Assembly: GCF_014337155.1 (NCBI RefSeq)
Contig: NZ_CP060632.1
Coordinates: forward strand, 248,001 to 312,000
Length of the DNA: 64,000 nt
Reading direction: 5' to 3'
From: Wujia chipingensis
GTDB taxonomy: Bacteria > Bacillota > Clostridia > Lachnospirales > Lachnospiraceae
Positions within the stretch are counted from its first letter, which is position 1. The number at the start of each line of letters is the position of its first letter. The notes below the pieces were generated by a model. That model did no database searches. It saw nothing but the letters and a program-made list of their open reading frames with translations, and had not been told where the DNA came from. Positions 43,671-52,272 of the stretch are shown in pieces. A program made the translations under genes and the position numbers.

Positions 43671-45137
43671 ATGAACAACAAAGGAAGAATCGTTGTATTC
43701 ATCAGTATGATAACAGCTGTAATGCTTGTATTGATCACACTTGTAATACAGGTGGTGATATTGAGTGCTGCTAAATCAAAAAATGTGATTGCAACCCGCC
43801 TTTCCATGTCGGATATCAAAGCCTGCTACAACAGCTACATATTTGAGCATTATCATATTCTCCTTTTTGATAAGACTGCGGGCGGAAAGGGCGAGGCTTA
43901 TCTGGAGGAATGGCTGGAACAGGCATATACGGAAAAACTTGGCGCGGAGTACACGGATGTGCGGGCATCAATCACGGATATGACAATGCTCACAGATCAG
44001 TCATATGCGCCGCTTAAAAAACAGATGCAGGAATATATGGTTTACGCGGCAGCGGAAAAAGGTGTGCAGATGGGCGTGGATCAGATGAAAGAAAAAACAG
44101 GCGGACAGGATGGAACATTGCCAGAGGAAGTGAAAGAGGATATGGAGACGGCGGAAGTGAAAACAGATGGAATGGATGTAGCTGATGTAGATGATACATC
44201 GGATGCAGGTGCGTTGGGTTCAGAAAATATGGATGCAGAAAATCCAACGATACAGCCAGAGGTGGATGATCCGCGTGATTATACAAAGAAGTTATCCAGC
44301 AGTATTATTTTGAATCTGGTGTTACCGGGGGACAAGACAGTTTCTGATGCAACCATATCGCTGGTGGATGCACCAAGTCTGCGATTGATAGGATTTTTCT
44401 CTGATTACAAAGAAGTGGATCGGGATTTTGACAGTATGGTTCCTTTGCTGGAGGGATTGACGGCGCTTGGTTCGTGGCAGGATTCATTGACGGACACGGG
44501 ATTACAGCTTGCCTACATCGGTCAGGTGTTTAATTCGTACAGGGAAGAGAAAAATGATACAGCAGTGCTTGCTTATGAACAGGAGTATCTGATTGCAGGA
44601 AAGTCTTCAGACTATGAGAATTTAAAATCGGTGGCGCATCGGATGATTGGAATCCGCTATCCGATCAATTATATCGGATTGATCCGGCAACCGGATAAGA
44701 TGCAGACATTGACGGAACTGGCAACAAGTATTGCGGGAGCTGCGCCATATCTGATTCCGGCTCTTAAATACTTTTTGGCGGGCTGCTGGGCATATATTGA
44801 GTCAATAGCAGATGTGAGGATTTTGTTTGATGGAAAAAAGGCTCCTTTTATGAAAAATGCGGATAATTGGATCACGGATATTGAGCATATCAGTGAAAGC
44901 TTGTCGAAGGAGACGGAGGATGCAGAAAACGGACTGGATTATCAGGCGTATCTGTCAATTTTACAGGCGATGAATATCGACGGTGCGACGGCGCGGATGC
45001 TGGATCTGATGCAGATCAATACGATGCAGGAGGAGAAGGAATTTCGGATATTGCATGCCGCAGTTGGACTGGAAGCAGACTTTGAAAGTACCTTTGGTGG
45101 ACATCGGTTTCAATATCACCAAAGCGCAGCGTATTAA
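43671..45137 (+). CDS. DUF5702 Tad-locus protein
   Basis: 488 residues from the ATG at 43671 (GGAGGAG upstream). The N terminus (NNKGRIVVFISMITAVMLVLITLVIQVVIL) is a single hydrophobic pseudopilin-like helix, followed by a long extracytoplasmic helical body with an acidic low-complexity linker (about 150-200). Matches DUF5702, found in Tad loci of Clostridia. Its role is unknown, perhaps a large minor pilin. Confidence 0.8.
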   Translation: MNNKGRIVVFISMITAVMLVLITLVIQVVILSAAKSKNVIATRLSMSDIKACYNSYIFEHYHILLFDKTAGGKGEAYLEEWLEQAYTEKLGAEYTDVRASITDMTMLTDQSYAPLKKQMQEYMVYAAAEKGVQMGVDQMKEKTGGQDGTLPEEVKEDMETAEVKTDGMDVADVDDTSDAGALGSENMDAENPTIQPEVDDPRDYTKKLSSSIILNLVLPGDKTVSDATISLVDAPSLRLIGFFSDYKEVDRDFDSMVPLLEGLTALGSWQDSLTDTGLQLAYIGQVFNSYREEKNDTAVLAYEQEYLIAGKSSDYENLKSVAHRMIGIRYPINYIGLIRQPDKMQTLTELATSIAGAAPYLIPALKYFLAGCWAYIESIADVRILFDGKKAPFMKNADNWITDIEHISESLSKETEDAENGLDYQAYLSILQAMNIDGATARMLDLMQINTMQEEKEFRILHAAVGLEADFESTFGGHRFQYHQSAAY

Positions 45138-45148
45138 AAGATGAAAGA

Positions 45149-45282
45149 CTCTTTCGTATTGTTTTCCGGGGATTTCTCAGGACGGTTGAAACTATAAAAA
45201 ACCTCTCCGGGTGCTGGCCAAAGCAATAATTGAAAACTTTCTTGTCTATCCTGAGGAGTTCTCGGAAAGCAATAGGAAAGAG
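45149..45282 (+). promoter_or_regulatory. Long RNA hairpin over the SD of the tadE-like gene
   Basis: Left arm 45149-45182 and right arm 45249-45282 are complementary over 34 positions with one mismatch and about five G-T pairs, around a 66-base loop. The right arm includes AAAGAG of the ribosome site of the next gene. It could reduce or regulate translation of the pseudopilin or stabilise the upstream mRNA. It is not a simple terminator (no T-tract). Confidence 0.6.
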
Positions 45283-45289
45283 GTGTGTT

Positions 45290-46009
45290 ATGGGTAAAAT
45301 AAGAAATCAGGGAAGTGCATCACTGGAAGCAACGCTTGTGATGTCGGTGTTCCTGCTGGCGATGGTATCGTTGTTTTGGATGGCTCAGAGTGTGCTTGCA
45401 GAGACACAGGTCTACGAGGCAGCGGCAGAAACAGCAGAGTATATGGCAGAAATTGCATATCTTGGGGCAGCAGATACGGCGGTTGCATATTTGCGGTTTC
45501 CAAAGTATGCAGATGAAAAAGAAACAGTGGAACGGTATGTAAAGCATGGAGTCTCTGGTGTACAGTTTCTCGGAAGTGAGATTGGCGAGGAATATATTGT
45601 GCTCCGGGTAAGTTACGCGATGGAACATCTGGGCACACGATCGTTTACAATCCGAAAACGGGCATATACAGGGGCTGCGAGGGAAGATACAGAGACGGAT
45701 GCGGTACGTGCGGAGGATGCATATGTATATGTGACGGACAATCAGGCAGTGTATCACATGACACGCAGATGCAGTTATCTAACCTTGCAGATTCAGGCAA
45801 GTACGTTGGAACAGGCAAAACATAATGGATATGATATGTGTGCGTTTTGCGGGAAGGATGTGCAGGGAAGACAGGTTTATGTGACAAATGAGGGAGACCG
45901 TTACCATAGCAGTCTGACGTGCAGCGGGTTGAAACGGACGGTGTACCGGAAGAAGAAAAGCGAGGTAACCGGGCTTGCGGCATGTTCCCGTTGCGGTGCA
46001 GGAAATTAA
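45290..46009 (+). CDS. TadE-like pseudopilin with duplicated His/Cys module
   Basis: 239 residues from the ATG at 45290. TadE-type N terminus (NQGSASLEATLVMSVFLLAMVSLFW, Glu13). The C-terminal 95 residues hold two copies of the same pattern: YVTDNQAVYH156...C161...C184-x2-C187 and YVTNEGDRYH206...C211...C232-x2-C235. Each has His-x4-Cys and a CxxC, so each could bind a metal. This module resembles those at the ends of some Firmicute surface and nuclease proteins. A metal-binding tip of a minor pilin is inferred. Confidence 0.8.
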   Translation: MGKIRNQGSASLEATLVMSVFLLAMVSLFWMAQSVLAETQVYEAAAETAEYMAEIAYLGAADTAVAYLRFPKYADEKETVERYVKHGVSGVQFLGSEIGEEYIVLRVSYAMEHLGTRSFTIRKRAYTGAAREDTETDAVRAEDAYVYVTDNQAVYHMTRRCSYLTLQIQASTLEQAKHNGYDMCAFCGKDVQGRQVYVTNEGDRYHSSLTCSGLKRTVYRKKKSEVTGLAACSRCGAGN

Positions 46010-46036
46010 AAGAAGAGAAACAAGGAGGGTGAAGAG

Positions 46037-46375
46037 ATGGGAAACAAAGGAAGCTCTGTGGTAGAGATGAGTCTGATCATGCCGATTATATTTGGCATAG
46101 TGGTCATGGTAATATTCCTGTTTTTGGATACCGTTAGGGATGGTCTGGTACAACAGGAGGGATACAGTGTAATTTATACTTATCAGGAAGGGGCTGGATT
46201 GCGTGAACAGCTGGAAGAAATGAAAAATGCCGAGACGCGTGATGCAGGGCAGGCTGTTATCTCGGATGGAAATTATCGGTATGAAAAAGAAGGGCATGTA
46301 TGTATCACAGAAGTGGATGTATGCAGTAATCGGCTGAGAAGGTGGCAGGTGTATGGAAATATTGTTTGGGAATAA
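46037..46375 (+). CDS. TadE-like small pseudopilin
   Basis: 112 residues. Short positive leader (GNKGSS) and VVEMSLIMPIIFGIVVMVIF, with the conserved Glu of TadE at position 10. The rest is extracytoplasmic with one Cys pair (CITEVDVC). The end overlaps the FHA gene by 23 bases. Confidence 0.8.
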   Translation: MGNKGSSVVEMSLIMPIIFGIVVMVIFLFLDTVRDGLVQQEGYSVIYTYQEGAGLREQLEEMKNAETRDAGQAVISDGNYRYEKEGHVCITEVDVCSNRLRRWQVYGNIVWE

Positions 46376-47672
46376 AGGAATCTATCATTATATGGATGCG
46401 AAGGTTGGAACGATGCAGGAACTCGAAGAACACGGAAGGATGTATCAGGTCCGGATGCTTGTGGAAAATGAACTGCCTTACATACTTCCTTCTTCCATGA
46501 TCTGTACGGATGCGGAGGTATGGCTGTCGCACAATACGAAGGATTGCTATGGTTTACAGGCATATTTGCAGCAAAAGACAATGAATGGGACACAGTTAAA
46601 GAAAGTTTTGAATCAGATCATGCAGCAGGCGGACGCATTGGAAGCATATTTGCTCGATGCATCGGATCTGGTTATCCGCGTGGAGTATTTGTTCATGCAA
46701 AAGGAGAAAAACGAGATTCGGATGCTCTGTGTGCCAGGCTATCAAAAGCCATTGAAGGAACAGCTTACCGCATTTCTGGAATATCTGATGCCGCGGTTTT
46801 CCCATGAAGATCGTGCGGGAGAACTGTTTTTGTATGAATGTCACCGGGTGTTGACGGATGAATGGAGTGATATGACAGATTTTCTCGCATTGTTGAATGC
46901 TGGAACGGATACAGATGGAAGATGTCGGAAGCAGGGTGAGAAAACGTCCATGCAGAAACCAAACAGCAGCGAAGAAAATGAATTTGCGGAAGAAGCAGTG
47001 ACGCTTGAACAAAAAGTAGCGTGTGCGGACATAGATGCAATATTTTCAAAACGCTTTTTGCTGTATGCGTTGGCAGGAGGCGCCGCGCTGGCGCTGATTA
47101 TTAAATATTTGTTTTTTGATGGGACGACGGGAACTGCAATCTTTGGAATTGTCTGGCTTTTAACGCTGATTATTCTTGCAATCATGACAGCGCGCGACAA
47201 GGAAGATGGACAGGAATCTGAGTCAGCGATGCAGGAATATGGCAGGCAGGTGCAGGGAGATGAAACATTGGAGGATGCGCCTGTACAGGGATACAGCAGA
47301 CAGGCGGAACAGGCTGTGCACAGCGTGGATGTTCCGATGGGACTGTCGGAAAAATCTGTACAAGATAGTCGAATTCCAGATATGAAGCTGGTACCACTGA
47401 CGAATGGCGCTCTGGAATCGTTCCGTATTCCGAAGGATAAGGCGTCGTTTACCATAGGCAGGGATAAGGCGTCCGATTATCGTGTTGCCACGACACAAAT
47501 CAGTCGTGTGCATGTCCGGTTGTTCTGCCGTCCGGATGGACTGTATATCGAGGATCAGAACTCTACCAATGGAACGTATATCAATACGAAGCGTATCCCG
47601 GCGATGACAGAACAGAAGCTGGAAAAGGGCGATGTGGTCGGACTGGCAAATGAGGAGTTTTTTGTTGCGTAA
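46353..47672 (+). CDS. DUF6382/FHA-domain membrane protein
   Basis: 439 residues. N-terminal helical region (about 1-200, DUF6382-like), a short linker, two transmembrane helices (about 230-248 and 252-275), a Gln/Glu-rich linker, and a C-terminal FHA domain (about 365-439) with GRDKASDYRV, SRVHVRLF and NSTNGTYIN as phosphothreonine-binding motifs. Last gene of the Tad locus, so a Ser/Thr-kinase input to pilus assembly is suggested; no kinase is within the window. Confidence 0.85.
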   Translation: MEILFGNKGIYHYMDAKVGTMQELEEHGRMYQVRMLVENELPYILPSSMICTDAEVWLSHNTKDCYGLQAYLQQKTMNGTQLKKVLNQIMQQADALEAYLLDASDLVIRVEYLFMQKEKNEIRMLCVPGYQKPLKEQLTAFLEYLMPRFSHEDRAGELFLYECHRVLTDEWSDMTDFLALLNAGTDTDGRCRKQGEKTSMQKPNSSEENEFAEEAVTLEQKVACADIDAIFSKRFLLYALAGGAALALIIKYLFFDGTTGTAIFGIVWLLTLIILAIMTARDKEDGQESESAMQEYGRQVQGDETLEDAPVQGYSRQAEQAVHSVDVPMGLSEKSVQDSRIPDMKLVPLTNGALESFRIPKDKASFTIGRDKASDYRVATTQISRVHVRLFCRPDGLYIEDQNSTNGTYINTKRIPAMTEQKLEKGDVVGLANEEFFVA

Positions 47673-47685
47673 GAACATTGATATA

Positions 47686-47718
47686 TTGACAAATACAACT
47701 TATTGATTGTAAAATAAG
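47686..47718 (+). promoter_or_regulatory. Promoter and possible operator of the toxin-antitoxin pair
   Basis: TTGACA, 18-base spacer, TAAAAT. CTTATT and AATAAG (47699-47718) form an inverted repeat over the -10 box, a likely site for the antitoxin. Confidence 0.6.
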
Positions 47719-47726
47719 GAGAAGAT

Positions 47727-48065
47727 ATGAAAATACATACATATTTATCAAGCTCTGGGAAAGATTTAATTATGGAGTATATAAATGCGTTGACAATAGA
47801 AGAACAGGTAGATGGATTGGCAGTATTGGCATATATGGAAAAAGGTGAATTTGAAAAAGTATTATCGAAACGATGGGATAAAAAAGTGTATGAGGTTTAT
47901 TTCCGGAGGAATAATCGAATATTTTATGTGACAGCAGACAGAGACAATATATATTTGTTGCATGTGTGTCGAAAGCAAAAAAATAAAACAGAACGGGTCG
48001 ATAAAAATATTGTGCTTGCACGTACACGTGAATTAGGAAGATTTCTTGGCAGAAAAATTGTGTAG
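47727..48065 (+). CDS. RelE/HigB-like toxin (Gp49-type)
   Basis: 112 residues with the RelE-fold layout of the phage-derived Gp49-like family: LSKRWDKKVYEVYFRRNNRIFYVT and the C-terminal helix ARTRELGRFL. HigB-type toxins cut ribosome-bound mRNA. SD AAGGAG before the ATG. The gene and its partner are more AT-rich than the Tad genes, which suggests later arrival. Toxin before antitoxin is the higBA order. Confidence 0.82.
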   Translation: MKIHTYLSSSGKDLIMEYINALTIEEQVDGLAVLAYMEKGEFEKVLSKRWDKKVYEVYFRRNNRIFYVTADRDNIYLLHVCRKQKNKTERVDKNIVLARTRELGRFLGRKIV

Positions 48066-48076
48066 GAGGAAGTAAT

Positions 48077-48367
48077 ATGGCATTTGCAGAAATTAATATT
48101 CAAGAAATAATACAGGAGAAGAAAAATAATTCCGAGGAATTTTATAATACGTGGAAAAAGAGCGAGGATGAATATCGACTGATTGCAGAGATGATTGAAT
48201 TGAGGAAACAAAAGGGAATATCACAGACACAGTTGGCAAGAACGATTGGGAATAGACAACAGGTGATTTCGAGGATTGAGAAAAAAGAGAATTCTCCATC
48301 ATTAAAAATGTTCTGTTGTATTTTAGATTCATTGGGATATGAGTTGAAAATTGTGAAGAAAAACTGA
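48077..48367 (+). CDS. Xre-family antitoxin
   Basis: 96 residues. C-terminal HTH (IAEMIELRKQKGISQTQLARTIGNRQQVISRIEKKENSPSL split across about 35-75) of the Xre/HigA type and a charged helical N terminus. SD AGGAGG. Eleven bases after the toxin gene; neutralises it and likely represses the pair. A terminator follows. Confidence 0.85.
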   Translation: MAFAEINIQEIIQEKKNNSEEFYNTWKKSEDEYRLIAEMIELRKQKGISQTQLARTIGNRQQVISRIEKKENSPSLKMFCCILDSLGYELKIVKKN

Positions 48368-48377
48368 AACAGTTATA

Positions 48378-48409
48378 AACAGCATTAATTCCAGTTAGTG
48401 CTGTTTTTT
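48378..48409 (+). terminator. Rho-independent terminator of the toxin-antitoxin pair
   Basis: AACAGCATTAA and TTAGTGCTGTT (one G-T pair) around a six-base loop, followed by TTTTG. Confidence 0.8.
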
Positions 48410-48528
48410 GTTTGCTTGGATTTTTTCCTCGCAATTATTGTATTTACCCCCTGTTTTTGGTATAGTAATAGTGTGCGTTTTTGTAGCATGCGAAAGAAAA
48501 AATGGCAGTGAATACATGAGGTGTTACG

Positions 48529-49533
48529 GTGAAGGTAAATGTGTATTACGGAGGCCGGGGATTGCTGGAGGATCCAACACTCTTTGTAGTGGAGAAAATC
48601 ATTCAGGTTCTGCAGGAGCTTCGGGTAGAAGTCACAAGATATAATATGTATGAAGATAAGTCGGGGATTGCAACACTTCCGAATACGTTGAAGGATTGCG
48701 ATGGCGTGATTCTGGCAGCGAGTCTGGAATGGTTTGGCATTGGCGGCTATATGCAGCAGTTTCTGGATATGTGCTGGCTGTATGGTGACAAGGAGAAGAT
48801 CGCGTCACTCTATATGATGCCGGTTGTCGTTGCAACGGCGTATGGAGAACAGGATGCAGAGCTGTCACTGCGAAAGGCATGGGATGTGCTGGGTGGCATT
48901 TCAGAGCCGGGAATCGCGACGTATGTGGATTCGACGGATGTGCTGGAACAGGAAAGCCAGTATTTGAATCTGATTGAGAAAAAAGCAGAGGATTTTTACC
49001 GCCTGATCAATAAGAAGACAAGGAAACTGCCGACGAGTAACACTGCGGTAAAGAACACTCTGATCAAGCAGAACAATATCAATCTGACACCACAGGAGAG
49101 TGAGCAGCTTTCCAAGTTTGTGGCAGATGATGGCTATGTGAAGAAGCAGAAAGAGGATATTGAGGAACTCGCTGCAATGTTCAAGCAGATGCTTGGAGAT
49201 GAGGAAGAGGCACCAGAACCACCAAGTGTCTACGAGGACGATATTATCGAAGGATTTTATGAGAATTTCCATCCGGAGACCGGATTTGCGGCAAGCTATG
49301 TGATCATAGTACCGGATATGGGGAAGAATTTAGTGATACATGTAGGGAAAGTCTTACAGTGTGAGTATGGCGCGGATGTGGAAGCCGATGTGAAGCTGAA
49401 AGCATCAAGCACGATGCTGCGTAATATTTTGGCTGGCAAGAATAGCTTCCAGAAAGGCTTTATGTCCGGCGAGATAACGGCAAAGGGCAACTTTAAGACC
49501 CTTCGGATGCTGGATCAGATTTTCCATATATAG
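48529..49533 (+). CDS. Flavodoxin-like/SCP2-domain protein
   Basis: 334 residues from GTG at 48529. The N-terminal 150 residues look like an NADPH-dependent FMN reductase/flavodoxin fold (VNVYYGGRGL..., LAASLEWFGIGGYMQQFLDMCW). A helical linker leads to a C-terminal SCP2-like domain (about 225-334), the lipid-binding fold (YVIIVPDMGKNLVIHVGKVL, SGEITAKGNFKTLRMLDQIF). The fusion is known in Clostridia but its role is not. It precedes dnaX with a 15-base gap. Confidence 0.8.
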   Translation: MKVNVYYGGRGLLEDPTLFVVEKIIQVLQELRVEVTRYNMYEDKSGIATLPNTLKDCDGVILAASLEWFGIGGYMQQFLDMCWLYGDKEKIASLYMMPVVVATAYGEQDAELSLRKAWDVLGGISEPGIATYVDSTDVLEQESQYLNLIEKKAEDFYRLINKKTRKLPTSNTAVKNTLIKQNNINLTPQESEQLSKFVADDGYVKKQKEDIEELAAMFKQMLGDEEEAPEPPSVYEDDIIEGFYENFHPETGFAASYVIIVPDMGKNLVIHVGKVLQCEYGADVEADVKLKASSTMLRNILAGKNSFQKGFMSGEITAKGNFKTLRMLDQIFHI

Positions 49534-49548
49534 AGTTGGAGGCAGTTT

Positions 49549-51198
49549 ATGTCGTACATGGCATTGTACCGGAAGTGGAGACCGGACGCGTTCGAGGAGA
49601 TCAAAGGACAAGAACATATTGTGACAACGATCCGAAATCAGATCGTACATGACCGCGTGGGACATGCGTATCTGTTCTGTGGAACCAGAGGTACCGGTAA
49701 GACAACGACGGCAAAGCTGATGGCAAAAGCAGTCAATTGTGAGCATCCAATCAACGGAAGCCCGTGTAATGAATGTGCCAGCTGCAAGGCGATTGCAGCA
49801 GGGGCGGCGATGAATGTAATCGAGGTCGATGCCGCAAGTAATAATGGTGTGGATAATATCAGACAGATCACGGATTCGGTGAATTACTCACCGTCAACTG
49901 GTAAGTATCTGGTCTATATCATCGACGAGGTGCATATGCTCCGTGACGCAGCGTACAATGCACTTTTGAAGACGTTGGAGGAACCACCTTCCTATGTAAT
50001 ATTTATTCTGGCGACCACGGAATCACATAAGATTCCGGCGACGATTCTGTCGCGTTGCCAGCGGTATGATTTCCACCGGATTCCGTTGGAGATAATTGCA
50101 GATCGTCTGCAGGAGCTTCTCGACCGGGAAGGAATCGCGGCGACCAGAGAAGCGGTTGAATATGTGGCGCGTGCCGCAGATGGTTCCATGCGAGACGGTT
50201 TGAGTATTCTGGAACAGTGTATCTCTTACCATCTGGGTGAGGAACTGACATTAGATAAAGTACTCGCGGCAATTGGTGCCGTGGATGTGGAAGTTTACAT
50301 TCAGTTGTTTGAATGTCTGAAAGAAAAAGATCTGGTTGGTGCATTGAAGATCATAGATGAAGCAATCTGGCAGGGCAAGGATCTGTTGCAGCTGGTCAAT
50401 GAATTTACTGCATTTATCCGGAATATACTGGTGCTGTCGATCGACCCGGATATGACGATCGATGTGACAGCGGAGACAAAACAGCGCATGGTTGCACTCA
50501 CAAGCGATATGACACAGGACTGGATGATGCATGCAATCTATGTTTTACAGGAAGCCGCAGCGAAGATCGCATATACGACATCCAAGCGTGTGATGCTGGA
50601 AATCGCGATCATCAAGCTTTGTAAGACGGAGATGCGTTACGATATCGAAGGAATTCAGGCACGAATCGAGTCACTGGAGCAGCAGCTTGCAGAGACGAAG
50701 GAACTGCTCAAAGAGCAGCAGGCACATCCGGTTGTGATGGCAGTTGCACCGCCGGCAACGGAAGGCGCAGGGACAGTGCAGCAGGCAGTTGCACCACAAA
50801 CAGGTGATTCATCCGAGCACATCAAGCAGAATCTGCGTGACAAATATCCGCAGGCAGAATACGAGGATCTGCTTCTGATTGCGAAAGCGTGGAAGACGAT
50901 TGGCAAGCGCGGACCGAGACTGGTGCAGCATTATTACAGACAGGCATCACTGGTTGCCGGAAGAGAATCTGGCGCGCTGGAACTCGTTGTAGCGGATACA
51001 CCAGACAACGATCTAGCGATTTCGTATTTCGCGAATCAGGACAAGCTCGATGAATTGAGCGAGCAGCTGACCAATATGGCACAGTGCAAGGTACGTGTGA
51101 CATTCCGCAAGATTGATGGCAGGGAAGAAGTACACGAACTGCAGAAGGACTGGGATTTGAGCCGGATTGTATTTGATGACATCGAAATGCATGAGTAA
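49549..51198 (+). CDS. dnaX: DNA polymerase III gamma/tau subunit
   Basis: 549 residues. Clamp-loader ATPase: Walker A GTRGTGKT (residues 45-52), zinc Cys64, Cys73, Cys76 and Cys79, VYIIDEVHML as Walker B, and SRC sensor (LSRCQRYDF). The C-terminal part (about 370-549) is the tau-specific region. Works with holB. Conserved dnaX-ybaB-recR order. Confidence 0.96.
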   Translation: MSYMALYRKWRPDAFEEIKGQEHIVTTIRNQIVHDRVGHAYLFCGTRGTGKTTTAKLMAKAVNCEHPINGSPCNECASCKAIAAGAAMNVIEVDAASNNGVDNIRQITDSVNYSPSTGKYLVYIIDEVHMLRDAAYNALLKTLEEPPSYVIFILATTESHKIPATILSRCQRYDFHRIPLEIIADRLQELLDREGIAATREAVEYVARAADGSMRDGLSILEQCISYHLGEELTLDKVLAAIGAVDVEVYIQLFECLKEKDLVGALKIIDEAIWQGKDLLQLVNEFTAFIRNILVLSIDPDMTIDVTAETKQRMVALTSDMTQDWMMHAIYVLQEAAAKIAYTTSKRVMLEIAIIKLCKTEMRYDIEGIQARIESLEQQLAETKELLKEQQAHPVVMAVAPPATEGAGTVQQAVAPQTGDSSEHIKQNLRDKYPQAEYEDLLLIAKAWKTIGKRGPRLVQHYYRQASLVAGRESGALELVVADTPDNDLAISYFANQDKLDELSEQLTNMAQCKVRVTFRKIDGREEVHELQKDWDLSRIVFDDIEMHE

Positions 51199-51292
51199 GC
51201 TTTTAATCTGGCGAGTCCAAATCATATAAAAAGGTAGTACGCATGGGAAACCGTGTATGAATATAAGAATAAGAAATCAGGAGGATATAAAG

Positions 51293-51643
51293 ATGGCAAA
51301 AAGAGGTGGATATGGTGGAATGGGCATGATGCCAGGAAATATGAACAATCTGATGAAGCAGGCACAGAAGATGCAGAAGCAGATGGAAGAGACCACCAAA
51401 GCACTCGAAGAAAAAGAATATGAGGCAACTGCCGGCGGTGGTGTTGTCAAGGTAAAGATCAATGGCAAGAAGGAAGTAACAGAAGTTCATCTTGACGAGG
51501 AAGTTGTCGACAAGGACGATATCGAGATGCTCGAGGATCTGATCATGGCTGCTATGAACGAAGCCATCCGTATGCAGGATGAGGATCAGAAGAATTCCAT
51601 GGGTAAGATCACCGGTGGATTAGGCGGAGGTTTGCCGTTCTAA
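51293..51643 (+). CDS. YbaB/EbfC nucleoid-associated protein
   Basis: 116 residues from the ATG at 51293, placed by AGGAGG; an in-frame ATG 36 bases earlier precedes the SD. The core [35 protein letters not shown] is the YbaB/EbfC family. Binds DNA; often co-transcribed with dnaX and recR. The N-terminal Gly/Met-rich stretch is longer than in E. coli. Confidence 0.93.
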   Translation: MAKRGGYGGMGMMPGNMNNLMKQAQKMQKQMEETTKALEEKEYEATAGGGVVKVKINGKKEVTEVHLDEEVVDKDDIEMLEDLIMAAMNEAIRMQDEDQKNSMGKITGGLGGGLPF

Positions 51644-52242
51644 TGGATATTTATGGAGAGAAAGTAAACCGGCTGATCGGTGAACTCGGAAGACTTCCCG
51701 GCATCGGTGGAAAGACCGCACAGCGGCTGGCGTTCCATATTATCAATATGCCGGAAGAACAGGTGGAAAGCCTGTCGGCAGCAATCACAGATGCAAAGAA
51801 GAATATCCGGTACTGCAAATCCTGTTATACGATTACTGATCAGGAGCTGTGTCCGGTGTGTGCATCGCCGAAGCGGAACCATAAGCTGATCATGGTTGTC
51901 GAGACTCCACGAGATCTGGCAGCATATGAGCGTGTGGGACAGTATCAGGGCGTCTACCATGTATTAAATGGTGTGATTAACCCGGCGATGGGAATTGGAA
52001 CCGGAGATATCCGGTTGAAGGAACTGATCCTGCGGTTGGAGCAGGAAGATGTAGAAGAGTTGATTATTGCAACAAATTCCAGTGTGGAGGGCGAAGCGAC
52101 TGCGATGTATATATCCAAGCTGGTCAAGCCATCTGGAATCAAGGTCACAAGAATTGCAAGTGGCGTTCCGGTCGGCGGCGATCTGGAATGTATTGATGAA
52201 GTGACGTTACTTCGGGCATTGGAAGGAAGAACTTTGTTGTAG
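51643..52242 (+). CDS. recR: Recombination protein RecR
   Basis: 199 residues; ATG overlaps the ybaB stop by one base. HhH region (LGRLPGIGGKTAQRLAFHI), C4 zinc finger (CKSCYTITDQELCPVC) and Toprim domain (LIMVVETPRDLAAYE, then GVINPAMGIG). Acts with RecO/RecF in gap repair. Confidence 0.96.
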   Translation: MDIYGEKVNRLIGELGRLPGIGGKTAQRLAFHIINMPEEQVESLSAAITDAKKNIRYCKSCYTITDQELCPVCASPKRNHKLIMVVETPRDLAAYERVGQYQGVYHVLNGVINPAMGIGTGDIRLKELILRLEQEDVEELIIATNSSVEGEATAMYISKLVKPSGIKVTRIASGVPVGGDLECIDEVTLLRALEGRTLL

Positions 52243-52272
52243 AGGAGACACATAAATTAAGGAGGTTACAGT

